Positions 41,323 to 50,469 of a stretch of 64,000 bases of DNA are shown one piece after another. The notes under the pieces were generated by a model, which saw only the letters and a program-made list of their open reading frames with translations, had not been told where the DNA came from and did no database searches. Each line of letters opens with the position of its first letter. Position 1 is the first letter of the stretch. The stretch is from NCBI RefSeq assembly GCF_000009985.1, contig NC_007626.1, positions 1,029,501 through 1,093,500 of the forward strand, given 5' to 3'. The position numbers and the translations under genes were made by a program. This DNA comes from Paramagnetospirillum magneticum AMB-1. GTDB taxonomy: Bacteria; Pseudomonadota; Alphaproteobacteria; Rhodospirillales; Magnetospirillaceae.

Positions 41323-43596
41323 ATGTCGGAAGCCAAATCTTGCTGCACCAGCAAATGTTGCGGCGGGGGCGCGTCAGCGGTTCTTCCCACTGCGGCGCTC
41401 CAGCCGCCTCGGCCGGGTAAGTCCCGGGCCTTCCGCATCACCGGCATGTGCTGCGTCGAGGAGGTGCGGACGCTGAAGGCGGCCGTCGGCCCGCTGGCCG
41501 GGGGGGACGAGCGCCTGAGCTTCGATCTGCTCAACGGCAAGATGATCGTCCGGGCCGATATCGACGCCGACGCGGTGATCGCCGCCGTTTCGCGCACGGG
41601 AATGGGGGCGGAGCCGTGGGAACGCACCAGCGTGGCCGAGCGCGACAAGGCCAATTCCTCGCGCCGGTTGCTTCAGGCGGTTCTGGCGGGGCTCAGCGGC
41701 GGCGCCGCGCTGCTGGGGCTGATTCTCGACCAGGCGGTCAAAGTGCCGCTCCCCGCCCAGATCGCCGAGGCCGTGGCCGTGGCGGTGGGTTTGTGGATGG
41801 TGCTGCCCAAGGCACTGCATGCCGTTCGCTCGCTGCGGCCGGACATGAATTTGTTGATGAGCGTCGCGGTCTTCGGTGCCATGGCACTGGGGGACTGGAT
41901 GGAGGCGGCTACCGTTTCGGCGCTGTTCGCGCTGTCCCTGGCGCTGGAGAGCTGGAGCGCCGAGCGCGCCCGCCGGGCTATCGCCTCGCTGATGGACCTC
42001 ACCCCGCCCATGGCGCGGGTAAAGGGAACCGACGGAGCCGAATCCCTGGCGGCGCCAGAGGATGTACCCGTGGGGGCCGTCTTCGTCGTGCTGCCGGGTG
42101 AACGCATTCCCCTGGACGGCCGCGTCCTGGTGGGCGAAAGCATGGTGGATCAGGCGCCGATCACCGGGGAAAGCGTGCCGGTGCTGAAAAGCGTGGGCAC
42201 GGAGGTTTTCGCGGGCACCATCAATGCCGACGGCGTCTTGGAGGTGCAAAACCTTAAGCCGGCCGGTGAAACTACCCTGGCCAAGGTGGCCCGGCTGGTG
42301 GAGGAGGCCCAGGGCAAGCGATCCAAGGTGGAGCGCTGGGTCGATCGCTTCGCCGCGATCTATACCCCCGTCGTCCTGGCCGGTGCCGTGGCGGTGGCGG
42401 TGCTGCCGCCGCTGGCGCTCGGCCTGGACTGGTCCGAATGGATCTACCGCTCGTTGGTGTTGCTGGTCATTTCATGCCCCTGCGCCCTGGTGATCTCGAC
42501 GCCGCTGACGGTGGTGGCCGCCATGGCCTCGGCGGCGCGGGCCGGTGTGCTGGTCAAGGGCGGGGAATATCTTGAAACGGCGTCGCGGCTGTCCGCCATC
42601 GCCTTCGACAAGACGGGAACCGTGACTTCGGGCCGCCCCGGTGTCGAACGGGTGATGGCGCTGGACGGCGGCGACGAGGGCCGCATCTTGCGGCTTGCGG
42701 CGGCGCTGGAGGCGCGCAGCACCCACCCGCTGGGCCGGGCCATCCTCGATCACGCCGCCGCCGGGGGCATTGCTCCGACTCCGGCCGAATCCGTCCAGTC
42801 CCTGCCCGGCAAGGGGATGTGCGGGGTCGTCGATGGCGAGGCGGTGTGGCTGGGCTCCCATCGTTACGCGATGGAGCGGGGTGCCGAGACGCCTGCCGTG
42901 CGCGAGGCGGCCCTGGCCTTGGCGGAAGGGGGGCGGTCGGTGGTGGCGGTGGGGGATGCCGCCGGGGTACGCGGGCTGATCGCCCTGTCCGATCCCATTC
43001 GTCCGGAAGCTGCGACGGCGCTGGCGGGCCTGCGCCGGGCCGGGGTGGGCAAACTGATCATGCTGACCGGAGACAACGCCGCCACCGGCGAGCGGGTAGC
43101 CGCTGCCCTGGGCTTCGATCTCGTCCTGGCGGAACTGCTGCCCGAGGACAAAAGCGAGGCCATGGACGATCTCGCCCGGCAATTCGGAACCGTCGCCATG
43201 GTGGGAGACGGAGTCAACGACGCCCCCGCCATGGCCCGGTCGTCCCTGGGTATCGCCATGGGGGCCGCCGGAACCGATACCGCCATCGAAACCTCGGATC
43301 TGGCGCTGATGTCCGACGATCTGACCAGGTTGGCCTGGCTGATCGGCCATTCCCGCCGGATGATGACGGTCATCCGCCAGAATATCGGTTTCGCCATCAC
43401 CCTGAAGGCGGTGTTCATGGTGCTGGCGATTTTGGACATCGCGACCCTGTGGGGAGCCATCGCGGCGGATATGGGAGCGGCCCTTCTGGTGGCCTTCAAT
43501 GGATTGCGCTTGCTGAAGGCCGGCGTTACTCAGAGGTCCGAGGACGGCATGGGCTTATCCTCGTCGTCGAATACCTTGAAACAGAGGCTTGCCTAG
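41323..43596 (+). CDS. P1B-type heavy-metal ATPase (Zn/Cd/Pb exporter)
   Basis: 757 residues from ATG 41323 with AAGGAG upstream. Cys-rich N terminus (CCTSKCC), a degenerate metal-binding domain with GMCCVEEV, membrane helices including the CPC ion motif (SCPCALVIS), phosphorylation site DKTGT, HP motif STHPLG, and GDGVNDAPA. This is the ZntA/CadA group, which pumps Zn, Cd or Pb out of the cytosol. It overlaps no gene upstream and is followed by a CDF exporter 17 bases later, forming a metal-resistance operon inside the island. Confidence 0.93.
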   Translation: MSEAKSCCTSKCCGGGASAVLPTAALQPPRPGKSRAFRITGMCCVEEVRTLKAAVGPLAGGDERLSFDLLNGKMIVRADIDADAVIAAVSRTGMGAEPWERTSVAERDKANSSRRLLQAVLAGLSGGAALLGLILDQAVKVPLPAQIAEAVAVAVGLWMVLPKALHAVRSLRPDMNLLMSVAVFGAMALGDWMEAATVSALFALSLALESWSAERARRAIASLMDLTPPMARVKGTDGAESLAAPEDVPVGAVFVVLPGERIPLDGRVLVGESMVDQAPITGESVPVLKSVGTEVFAGTINADGVLEVQNLKPAGETTLAKVARLVEEAQGKRSKVERWVDRFAAIYTPVVLAGAVAVAVLPPLALGLDWSEWIYRSLVLLVISCPCALVISTPLTVVAAMASAARAGVLVKGGEYLETASRLSAIAFDKTGTVTSGRPGVERVMALDGGDEGRILRLAAALEARSTHPLGRAILDHAAAGGIAPTPAESVQSLPGKGMCGVVDGEAVWLGSHRYAMERGAETPAVREAALALAEGGRSVVAVGDAAGVRGLIALSDPIRPEAATALAGLRRAGVGKLIMLTGDNAATGERVAAALGFDLVLAELLPEDKSEAMDDLARQFGTVAMVGDGVNDAPAMARSSLGIAMGAAGTDTAIETSDLALMSDDLTRLAWLIGHSRRMMTVIRQNIGFAITLKAVFMVLAILDIATLWGAIAADMGAALLVAFNGLRLLKAGVTQRSEDGMGLSSSSNTLKQRLA

Positions 43597-43612
43597 GGAT
43601 GGAGGGGCGATC

Positions 43613-44569
43613 ATGCATGTTCACAATCTGTCGTCATGGCAACACAGCCACCATTTCCAATCGGGCCTGGAAGCATCCGCCGAACGTCGGACCAAGATCG
43701 TGGTGGCTCTGACCATCGTCATGATGGTGGCCGAGATCGCGGCGGGCACGATCTTCAACTCCATGGCACTGCTGGCCGACGGCTGGCATATGTCCACCCA
43801 TGCCGGGGCCTTGGGAATCGCCGCCTTCGCCTATACCTTCGCCCGCAGTCACGCCGACGACCAGCGCTTTACCTTCGGCACCGGCAAGGTCGGGACGCTG
43901 GGCGGCTTTACCAGCGCCATTATCCTTTGCATGGTGGCGCTGCTGATGGTGTGGGAATCGGCAAACCGCCTGATGACGGTCCAAGCCATCGCCTTCGACG
44001 AGGCCCTGATGGTCGCCGTCATCGGGTTGGTCGTCAACGTGGTCAGCGCCGGGATTTTGGGCGGACACGGCCTCGGCGACGACCATGATCACTGCGGCCA
44101 CCACCACGATCACGACCATCATCGCGACCATCACGACCACAATCTCCAGGCCGCCTATATCCATGTCCTGGCAGACGTCCTCACCTCGGTGTTGGCCATC
44201 GCCGCCCTGCTGCTGGGGAAATATCTGGGGTGGTGGTGGATGGATCCCATGATGGGATTGGTCGGGGCCGCCGTCATCGGCAAATGGGCCTGGGGCTTGA
44301 TGCGCAAGACCGGTTCGGTCTTGCTGGATCACAGCGACGACCGGGAGCTGCCGGAGGAAGTCCGCGCCGCCATCGAGGGCGATGCCGACAACCGGCTGTC
44401 CGATCTTCATCTCTGGCAGATCGGGCCGGGCCATTGGGGGGCCATCGTCTCGCTGGTGACCCACACCCCGCGCGAGCCGGGCCATTACAAGACGCTGCTG
44501 GCCGAGGTTCACGAACTCAGCCATGTCACGGTGGAGGTCCATCCCTGCGACGGGGCGTCTTGCGGCTAA
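43613..44569 (+). CDS. dmeF: His-rich CDF metal exporter (DmeF-like)
   Basis: 318 residues from ATG 43613 (GGAGGGGCGA upstream). Six membrane helices with CDF metal-site segments (NSMALLADGWHMSTHA, HVLADVLTS). A long His/Asp-rich loop (HDHCGHHHDHDHHRDHHDH) sits between helices four and five. This layout fits DmeF-type Co/Ni/Zn exporters. Its stop lies in the first hairpin of repeat copy D. Distinct from MamB and MamV, which lack the His loop. Confidence 0.9.
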   Translation: MHVHNLSSWQHSHHFQSGLEASAERRTKIVVALTIVMMVAEIAAGTIFNSMALLADGWHMSTHAGALGIAAFAYTFARSHADDQRFTFGTGKVGTLGGFTSAIILCMVALLMVWESANRLMTVQAIAFDEALMVAVIGLVVNVVSAGILGGHGLGDDHDHCGHHHDHDHHRDHHDHNLQAAYIHVLADVLTSVLAIAALLLGKYLGWWWMDPMMGLVGAAVIGKWAWGLMRKTGSVLLDHSDDRELPEEVRAAIEGDADNRLSDLHLWQIGPGHWGAIVSLVTHTPREPGHYKTLLAEVHELSHVTVEVHPCDGASCG

Positions 44570-44703
44570 AGCGGTTTGCGCTTTATCTGGCGCAAACCGC
44601 TTTGGCGAGCATTGAGCGAGCGGCCAAGCAAACCGTAGGTTTGGGCCCGGCGAGGGCATACATAAGATTATAGCCTTTTGCGTCACATTCGACGCAAAAG
44701 GCT
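44568..44703. repeat. Dispersed palindromic repeat, copy D
   Basis: Two hairpins flank the core GAGCATTGAGCGAGCGGCC. The first has perfect 13-base-pair arms, 44568-44580 and 44591-44603; the second has perfect 13-base-pair arms, 44672-44684 and 44691-44703. Orientation as in copy B. The first hairpin starts at the dmeF stop and could end its transcript. Confidence 0.78.
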
Positions 44704-44816
44704 TTAGGGGGGCTTCCCGATCGGCTCATGGCAATCGGCCTTCATCCGGCTTGCCGCGGGGGCGGGCGGTGCTGTGGTCCGGCTATAATTTCCGGGAAAA
44801 AGGGGATGAAATCAGG

Positions 44817-45143
44817 ATGTGGGCCATTCCGACATACCTTCTGGCCGCTTTCGCCGAGATCGGCGGTTGCTTCGCGTTCTGGGCCTGGCTCCGGCTGGGC
44901 AAATCGCCCTTCTGGCTGGCTCCGGGGATGGCCAGTCTGGCCCTGTTCGCCTGGGCCTTGACCCGGGTCGATGCCGATTTCGCCGGTCGCGCCTATGCGG
45001 CCTATGGCGGCATCTACATTTTGTCGTCGTTGGTGTGGATGTGGGCGGTGGAAGAGAGCCCGCCGGACCGGTGGGACGTTCTGGGCGCCGCCTTCTGCCT
45101 GGCGGGCGCCCTGGTGATCATTTTCGCCCCCCGCGGCGAGTGA
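44817..45143 (+). CDS. YnfA/UPF0060-family small membrane protein
   Basis: 108 residues from ATG 44817. Four membrane helices; the family signatures [16 protein letters not shown] and [11 protein letters not shown]...SLVWMWAVE are clear, as is the ending [17 protein letters not shown]. The family is related to small multidrug exporters, with no settled substrate. It lies between the metal exporters and the mamXY operon and is convergent with ftsZm. Confidence 0.93.
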
Positions 45144-45178
45144 TGCCGTAATCGGCCGCAGGGCGGCGGGGCGTTTCG

Positions 45179-46114
45179 TCAGGCGATTCCGGTGGCTACC
45201 ACCGAAACCCGCATCTTGCCGGCCAGGGCGTCGTCGAAGGTGGATCCGAAAATGATGTTGGCCTCGGCGGCCACTTCCTCGCGGATGCGGTTAGCGGCCG
45301 AGTCCACCTCGAACAAGGTCATGTCCATGCCGCCGGTGATGTTGATCAGGACGCCCTTGGCCCCCTTTATGGAGGTGTCGCCCAGCAGCGGGTTGGAGAT
45401 GGCGGCCTCGGCGGCGTCGATCGCGCGCTTTTCGCCGGCGGCCTCGCCGGTGCCCATGATGGCCTTGCCCATTTCGCTCATGACGATGCGGATATCGGCG
45501 AAATCCAGGTTGATCAGGCCGGGCATCACCACCAGATCGGTGACGCTGCGCACCCCGGAATTGAGCACGCCGTCGGCCATCTTGAAGGCGTCGGCGAAGG
45601 TGGTGCGCTCGGTGGCGACGCGGAACAGGTTCTGATTGGGGATGATGATCAGGGTATCGAGCTCTTCTTGCAGGGCTTCAATGCCGAGATCGGCGGTGTG
45701 CATGCGGTGCTTGCCTTCGAAGTGGAACGGCTTGGTCACCACGCCGATGGTAAGGATCCCCTGTTCGCGGGCGGCCCTGGCGATGACCGGTGCCGCGCCC
45801 GACCCGGTGCCGCCGCCCATGCCGGCGGTGATGAACACCATATGGGCGTCGCCGATCAGGTCTTGGATGTCTTCGAGACTTTCTTCCGCGGCGGCGCGGC
45901 CCACGTCCGGGCGCGAACCGGCGCCCAATCCCTGGGTGACCCGGCCGCCGAGTTGGATGCGTCGCTCGGTCAGGCTCAGCCCCAGCGCCTGGGCGTCCGT
46001 ATTGGCGATGATGAATTCCACGCCCTCGATCTTGGACTGGATCATGTTGTTGACGGCGTTGCCGCCGGCTCCGCCGACGCCGATCACCACTATTCTCGGA
46101 CGGACTATCGTCAT
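45179..46114 (-). CDS. ftsZm: FtsZm, truncated tubulin-like FtsZ of the mamXY operon
   Basis: 311 residues. Nucleotide-binding start VIGVGGAGGNAVNNM, tubulin signature GGGTGSGAAP, and T7-loop region NLDFADIRIVM are present. The protein ends at VSVVATGIA, without the C-terminal linker and FtsA/ZipA-binding peptide of the division FtsZ (usually 60 or more further residues). The homologous FtsZ-like protein in MSR-1 is dispensable for division and affects magnetosome crystals. Last gene of the operon, after mamZ. Confidence 0.95.
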   Translation of the reverse strand: MTIVRPRIVVIGVGGAGGNAVNNMIQSKIEGVEFIIANTDAQALGLSLTERRIQLGGRVTQGLGAGSRPDVGRAAAEESLEDIQDLIGDAHMVFITAGMGGGTGSGAAPVIARAAREQGILTIGVVTKPFHFEGKHRMHTADLGIEALQEELDTLIIIPNQNLFRVATERTTFADAFKMADGVLNSGVRSVTDLVVMPGLINLDFADIRIVMSEMGKAIMGTGEAAGEKRAIDAAEAAISNPLLGDTSIKGAKGVLINITGGMDMTLFEVDSAANRIREEVAAEANIIFGSTFDDALAGKMRVSVVATGIA

Positions 46115-46159
46115 CGCACCATCACCGCCGATAAGACATGCGCCGCGTGTCCAGCCTCA

Positions 46160-48094
46160 TCAGCCGATCCGCAGGGCGCGCAGCACGTTCCCGCCCCGCC
46201 ACTGGTGAAAGCGATACCACAGCAAAACGATGACGGCCGCCGCATAGACATAGGGTTCGCCGTTTTCGTGATTGGCGGCAAGGATGAAGTGGAGCGCCAC
46301 CAGGGCGTTGATCACATAAGTAGCACTGTGCAGTTTCTTCCAGCGCTTGCCGCCGATCCGCTTGATCTGGCTGTTGGCCGAGGTGAAGGCCAGTGGAATC
46401 AGCAGCGCGAACGCCACCAGACCGAGCAAGATGAACGGCCGCTTGTAGATGTCGCCCATCATGTCGCCCAGATTGAGCGCCCATTCCAAGGCGACATAGG
46501 CCAAGACGTGCATCACCGCGTAGAAAAAGGCGAACAGCCCGATCATGCGCCGGTATTTGGCCAGGGTCTTGATGCCGGTGATTTCCTGGACCGGACGCAT
46601 GGCCAGGGAAATAATCAAGAAGGTGAAGGCCCAATCGCCGAGATAGCGGTTGACGAAGCCGACGGGGGCCTCGCCCAGGGACCCGTTGGAGATATAGCCC
46701 TCGATGACGCTGCGTCCCACCAGCCAGACGAAGGGCAGTGCGGCGGTCAGGAATACCAGCGGCTTCCAATCCACTGTGCGGGCCGATTTCAGATGATGGT
46801 CGCAGGTTTCGTCGATGCCGTTGGCCAGCAGCCAGGCGGCGTAAAGGGTCACCAGCATCTTGCCCGTTCCCATCAAGATGAACGGGGCGCGGGGGCCGAG
46901 GGCGTCGAAATAATAGCCGCCGCTTTGGACCAGCATGACGGTTCCCAGGCCGCCGACCAGATAACCGGCTCCCACCATGGCCCCCAGGATCGGCTTGGGC
47001 GAGGCGTCCACGGTCAGAACCTGAAGGGTCACGAAACATCCCGCATGGCCGATTCCCACCATCAGCAGCGGCAGCGCCACCAGCCAGTTGAAGGGATTGG
47101 CGAACATGCCCAGCCAGATATAGCCCAGCGCCGCCAGGGACAGGCTGGCGCCGATGGCGGAAATGCGGCTGTGCCGTTCGATGAAGCTGCGCCATAGCGG
47201 CACCGCCGCCAGCACCGCCAGCCCCAGCAGGCCGATCATCACGGCGGCATGGGCGGTGGCGAAGGTGCGGGTCACCCCCACCAGATCGGAAACGGAAATG
47301 CACCACAGCGAGAAGAACAGGCTGAGGATGATCACGTCGGCGCGGGTGTAGAAGGCGGCGGCGAAGGCCAGCTGCATGCGCGGATCGCTGGTGATCACCG
47401 TCCAGACCTGCCGCAGCGGATGTTCGTCGTCTTCCGAGGCCGGCTGGGGCGGGGCCACGTCCCGCAGATTGCGCCGCGTCAGCTGGAAACCGGCGATTCC
47501 GGCCAGCAGCGGCAGGCACATGATGAGGAAGACGCCGCCGGGATAATCGGCCATCTGCATGACGATGGCGGCCAGCATGGTGCCGCCGAACACCATCATG
47601 AAGACCAGATTCCCCATGAGGCGCGGCCGGTTGGCGCGCGACGACACATCGCCCACCAGGGTGGACAGCTGCAACTGGACGGTATCGGCGCCCACGGTCA
47701 GCAGCACCCGGGTCAGATAGAACAGCACCAGACCGGCGGCGCCGAAGGCCAGTCCTACCTGAAGGCTGAGCAGCGATACCGCCGCGCCGACCACGGCGAT
47801 CAGGAAGCCCAGGGCGATGATCCGCACCCGGCCGATGCGATCGGACAGCAGGCCGAACCAGCCCACACAGACGATGGAGACGATTTCCGCCACCACCTGG
47901 ATATCGGCGTTGACGGCGCCTTCCTTTTCGAAGGCGATGCCGAAGATCTTGTCCAGCAGCAGGGGCTGGATGGAAATGGAAAGCGCCGCCATCAGGGCGC
48001 CCACGGTCATCAGCAGATAGATGATGTTCCATTGGGTGGGGGCGAAGTCGTCCGCCGTCGTCCCCTTGGCCGGAGCCTCAGCGTTCCTCGGCAT
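46160..48094 (-). CDS. mamZ: MamZ, MFS transporter fused to a ferric-reductase-like domain
   Basis: 644 residues from ATG 48094, which has GGGAGG upstream; ATG 48109 is the longer alternative. The N-terminal part (about 20-410) is a major-facilitator transporter with GLLSDRIGRVRI. The C-terminal part (about 420-640) has the helices and His residues of YedZ-like ferric reductases. MamZ is known to cooperate with MamX and MamH in iron redox and transport for magnetite. Its start overlaps the end of mamX by 17 bases. Confidence 0.95.
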   Translation of the reverse strand: MPRNAEAPAKGTTADDFAPTQWNIIYLLMTVGALMAALSISIQPLLLDKIFGIAFEKEGAVNADIQVVAEIVSIVCVGWFGLLSDRIGRVRIIALGFLIAVVGAAVSLLSLQVGLAFGAAGLVLFYLTRVLLTVGADTVQLQLSTLVGDVSSRANRPRLMGNLVFMMVFGGTMLAAIVMQMADYPGGVFLIMCLPLLAGIAGFQLTRRNLRDVAPPQPASEDDEHPLRQVWTVITSDPRMQLAFAAAFYTRADVIILSLFFSLWCISVSDLVGVTRTFATAHAAVMIGLLGLAVLAAVPLWRSFIERHSRISAIGASLSLAALGYIWLGMFANPFNWLVALPLLMVGIGHAGCFVTLQVLTVDASPKPILGAMVGAGYLVGGLGTVMLVQSGGYYFDALGPRAPFILMGTGKMLVTLYAAWLLANGIDETCDHHLKSARTVDWKPLVFLTAALPFVWLVGRSVIEGYISNGSLGEAPVGFVNRYLGDWAFTFLIISLAMRPVQEITGIKTLAKYRRMIGLFAFFYAVMHVLAYVALEWALNLGDMMGDIYKRPFILLGLVAFALLIPLAFTSANSQIKRIGGKRWKKLHSATYVINALVALHFILAANHENGEPYVYAAAVIVLLWYRFHQWRGGNVLRALRIG

Positions 48095-48893
48095 CCATGC
48101 CTCCCGCATTCGCCCAAAGGCCGTTGAGGTGATTGTCGCGCAAGGCGCAGATTTCGCCGTTGGCCATGACGCTCATGGCGTAATCCAGTCCTGCGGCGGC
48201 TTGGGTCGGATCGCGGAAGGCGGTGCCCTTGACGAACATGCCGGGACGAACCACGCAGCCCTCGGCCTGCAGATACCAGCGCGGGGCCAGGTCGATCCAG
48301 ATGGGCGGATTGATGCCGTCGTTGATCTGGATGTAGATGTCGCCCCAGACTGAGCGGGCTCCGGCTCCGGCGATGCTCACGACCTTGCCCTGATAGCGGA
48401 AGGGCACCATCCGTTCGTGGGCTTCATTGCCCAGGGGGACGGCGGCGGGGGCCGGAGCCACCGCCAGGGCCACGCTCACCGCCTCGGGCAGGGGCATGCC
48501 CGGTGTGACCGCCGCCGGAAGCGGCGCCGCCTTGGCGCCCTTGGCGACGCTGCCTTTCTTCACGATGGTGTGGCAGCTGGCGCAGGGCATTTTTTCGCGG
48601 CCGTCCACATGGGGCGCCGGGGTTCCCTGGACGATGGGCAGGGTTCCCGATCCCGGTCCGGTGCCGATGGCCGGGGGGGTGACGATGTGGCAGCTGGAGC
48701 AGACCATCTTCTCGCGGCCGTCGCGATGGGGGGCGGGCATTCCGGCGACGATGGGCGGGGCCAGATCGTAGGTGTGGTCCTCCCAGGGATTGGCGTTGAA
48801 CACGGCGGTCAGGACCAGGGCCATGCTGAAGGCAATGCCCAGCGCCATGATCCAAACCGCGATATTGGGATGTGCAACGGCCTTACTGCTCAC
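48078..48893 (-). CDS. mamX: MamX, double magnetochrome protein
   Basis: 271 residues from GTG 48893. Membrane helix (about 11-32), then two heme motifs, CSSCH 65-69 and CASCH 104-108, each preceded by PAPHxDGREKM, so the two units are recent internal repeats. The C-terminal domain (about 165-270) resembles that of MamS. MamX is known to be needed for proper crystal growth, with MamZ as partner. It overlaps mamZ downstream and follows mamY by about 135 bases. Confidence 0.95.
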   Translation of the reverse strand: MSSKAVAHPNIAVWIMALGIAFSMALVLTAVFNANPWEDHTYDLAPPIVAGMPAPHRDGREKMVCSSCHIVTPPAIGTGPGSGTLPIVQGTPAPHVDGREKMPCASCHTIVKKGSVAKGAKAAPLPAAVTPGMPLPEAVSVALAVAPAPAAVPLGNEAHERMVPFRYQGKVVSIAGAGARSVWGDIYIQINDGINPPIWIDLAPRWYLQAEGCVVRPGMFVKGTAFRDPTQAAAGLDYAMSVMANGEICALRDNHLNGLWANAGGMDAEER

Positions 48894-49028
48894 GGGGACT
48901 CGATCGATGGCAAAGTGTTTAACCGGTTTGTGCTTTGGCGTCGGGGGTGGCCGCTTATAAGAACGGCTCCAAACTGTCGAGGCGGAAGTTTCTCATATCC
49001 CGGTTCGGAATGGAATGACCATAGCCCA

Positions 49029-50165
49029 TCAGTCCATGCCGGAATCGGGCGCGGTTTCCGTCCAGACGGGGCTTCCGTCGATCAGGAAGTGTTCGGCTAG
49101 GGCTTTTTCCAAGGCCCACAACTCGCCGTCCTCGAAGACGATACGGACGAGGTCGTTGGGATCGCAGGCGGCCACCAGGGAGCGGATCTCGCGGGCTTCG
49201 CGCAAGATTTTGGAAATCTGCTGGCGGACGCTTTCGGTGTCCTCGGCGCAACGGCGCAGCTGTTCCGAGCGGTTGACTGCTTCTTGGACCAAGCTGCGGA
49301 AAAAGACGTTCTTGTCGCCGGCGAAATAGGCGGTGGTCAGGGTCGAGATGAATTTCCGCGTTCCGTCCCGGTCGCCATGGGCGGCGTTCAGATGTTCGGT
49401 CAGCACCTGGGTGGCGGTCATGGACAGATCGTTGAGGGCCAGCCCCAGAACCTCGGCCAAGGCCCGCATGCGGTCGATCCGCTGCGACGGGTCGAGGCCG
49501 GGGGGCGCCGGCGCGACGGTGCGGCTTTGGGTGATCTGGGACAATTCCTGGGTGATCTCTTGCGACAGCACCCGCTGGGAGCGCAGCTCATCGACGATGC
49601 CGTCGCGGCTGTCGCGGGTCACCTGGACCAGCTGGGCGGTGGCCGATGCCTGGGCCTCCAACTGGGCGGCCACCGCCTCGCGATGCTCGCGGAACAGCTG
49701 GGCCAGCAAGGTCATGGCCTCGTCGGTGCCGGATGCCTGCGCGGGCGCGGCAAGGGCGCGGCCCTCCTGGTTCAGCCGGATCAGCTGGGTGGTCGCTTCC
49801 ACCTGGGCCTCCACCTGGGCGGCGATGGCGGCGCGATGCTCGCGGAACAGGTCGGCCAGCATGGCCACGGAGCCCTCCGACGACACATCGTTCCGGGACA
49901 GGGTTGTCACCTCGGATTTCAAGGTGTCCACGCTTTTCACGATCCGCGAGAGCATGAGAATCAGGACGGTCAGTCCGATCGGCAAGGCGATGGACAGCAG
50001 CACGATGAAGAATTCATGGGGAAGCATGGTGAAGAGATTTTTCCAACCATTGAAAATGGTCAGATAGACGATGGACAGGACAGCCCAAATGACCGCGCCG
50101 ATCAAGGCCGCGCGGGAGGCGGAATTCAACTTGCCGAAGGCTGCCTTGTTAAACCCCATCAACAT
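49029..50165 (-). CDS. mamY: MamY, magnetosome membrane-shaping protein
   Basis: 378 residues from ATG 50165, placed nine bases after GGGAG; starts further up to 50303 are in frame but poorly placed. Two N-terminal membrane helices (about 20-80), then a long coiled coil (about 85-260) containing two similar segments (LFREHRAAIAAQ / LFREHREAVAAQ), and a mixed C-terminal region. MamY is reported to bind membranes and act in vesicle constriction or positioning of magnetosomes. First gene of the mamXY operon. Confidence 0.92.
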   Translation of the reverse strand: MLMGFNKAAFGKLNSASRAALIGAVIWAVLSIVYLTIFNGWKNLFTMLPHEFFIVLLSIALPIGLTVLILMLSRIVKSVDTLKSEVTTLSRNDVSSEGSVAMLADLFREHRAAIAAQVEAQVEATTQLIRLNQEGRALAAPAQASGTDEAMTLLAQLFREHREAVAAQLEAQASATAQLVQVTRDSRDGIVDELRSQRVLSQEITQELSQITQSRTVAPAPPGLDPSQRIDRMRALAEVLGLALNDLSMTATQVLTEHLNAAHGDRDGTRKFISTLTTAYFAGDKNVFFRSLVQEAVNRSEQLRRCAEDTESVRQQISKILREAREIRSLVAACDPNDLVRIVFEDGELWALEKALAEHFLIDGSPVWTETAPDSGMD

Positions 50166-50314
50166 AAGGACATCTCCCATGATGGCCGCAATCGCCATCC
50201 CAATGCGCCGCCCCGCAGGCGTTCCCCTTATAGTAACAGCAAGGCGAACGGCGGGATACCTTCGAAACAATCCATTGATATGGGTTGGGCGTCGATGCGT
50301 CAATGACTGAAATT

Positions 50315-50333
50315 GCGTATGATTATCATAATC
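50315..50333 (-). promoter_or_regulatory. Fur-box-like palindrome upstream of mamY and the vWA gene
   Basis: On the minus strand GATTATGATAATCATACGC matches 15 of 19 positions of the classical Fur box GATAATGATAATCATTATC (my count). The plus strand holds the perfect palindrome GATTATCATAATC (50321-50333). It lies about 150 bases upstream of each divergent gene start, in an AT-rich patch. Confidence 0.65.
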
Positions 50334-50469
50334 CTATGCTTCGTCAACACGATGCTGCATTGTTGAACATGGCGGTGTACATGGCGGCGGCATTATGCTA
50401 TCGCCCGAAATCAGGGTTTGTCCGGTCCTTGATGGGCCAGCGACGGTGATCGGCGGGCAGGAGGCAAGC

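Noticed and set aside
45668..47197. 509-residue plus-strand frame opposite ftsZm and mamZ
   Set aside because: Antisense shadow; it spans the end of one real gene and much of another and has no family motif.
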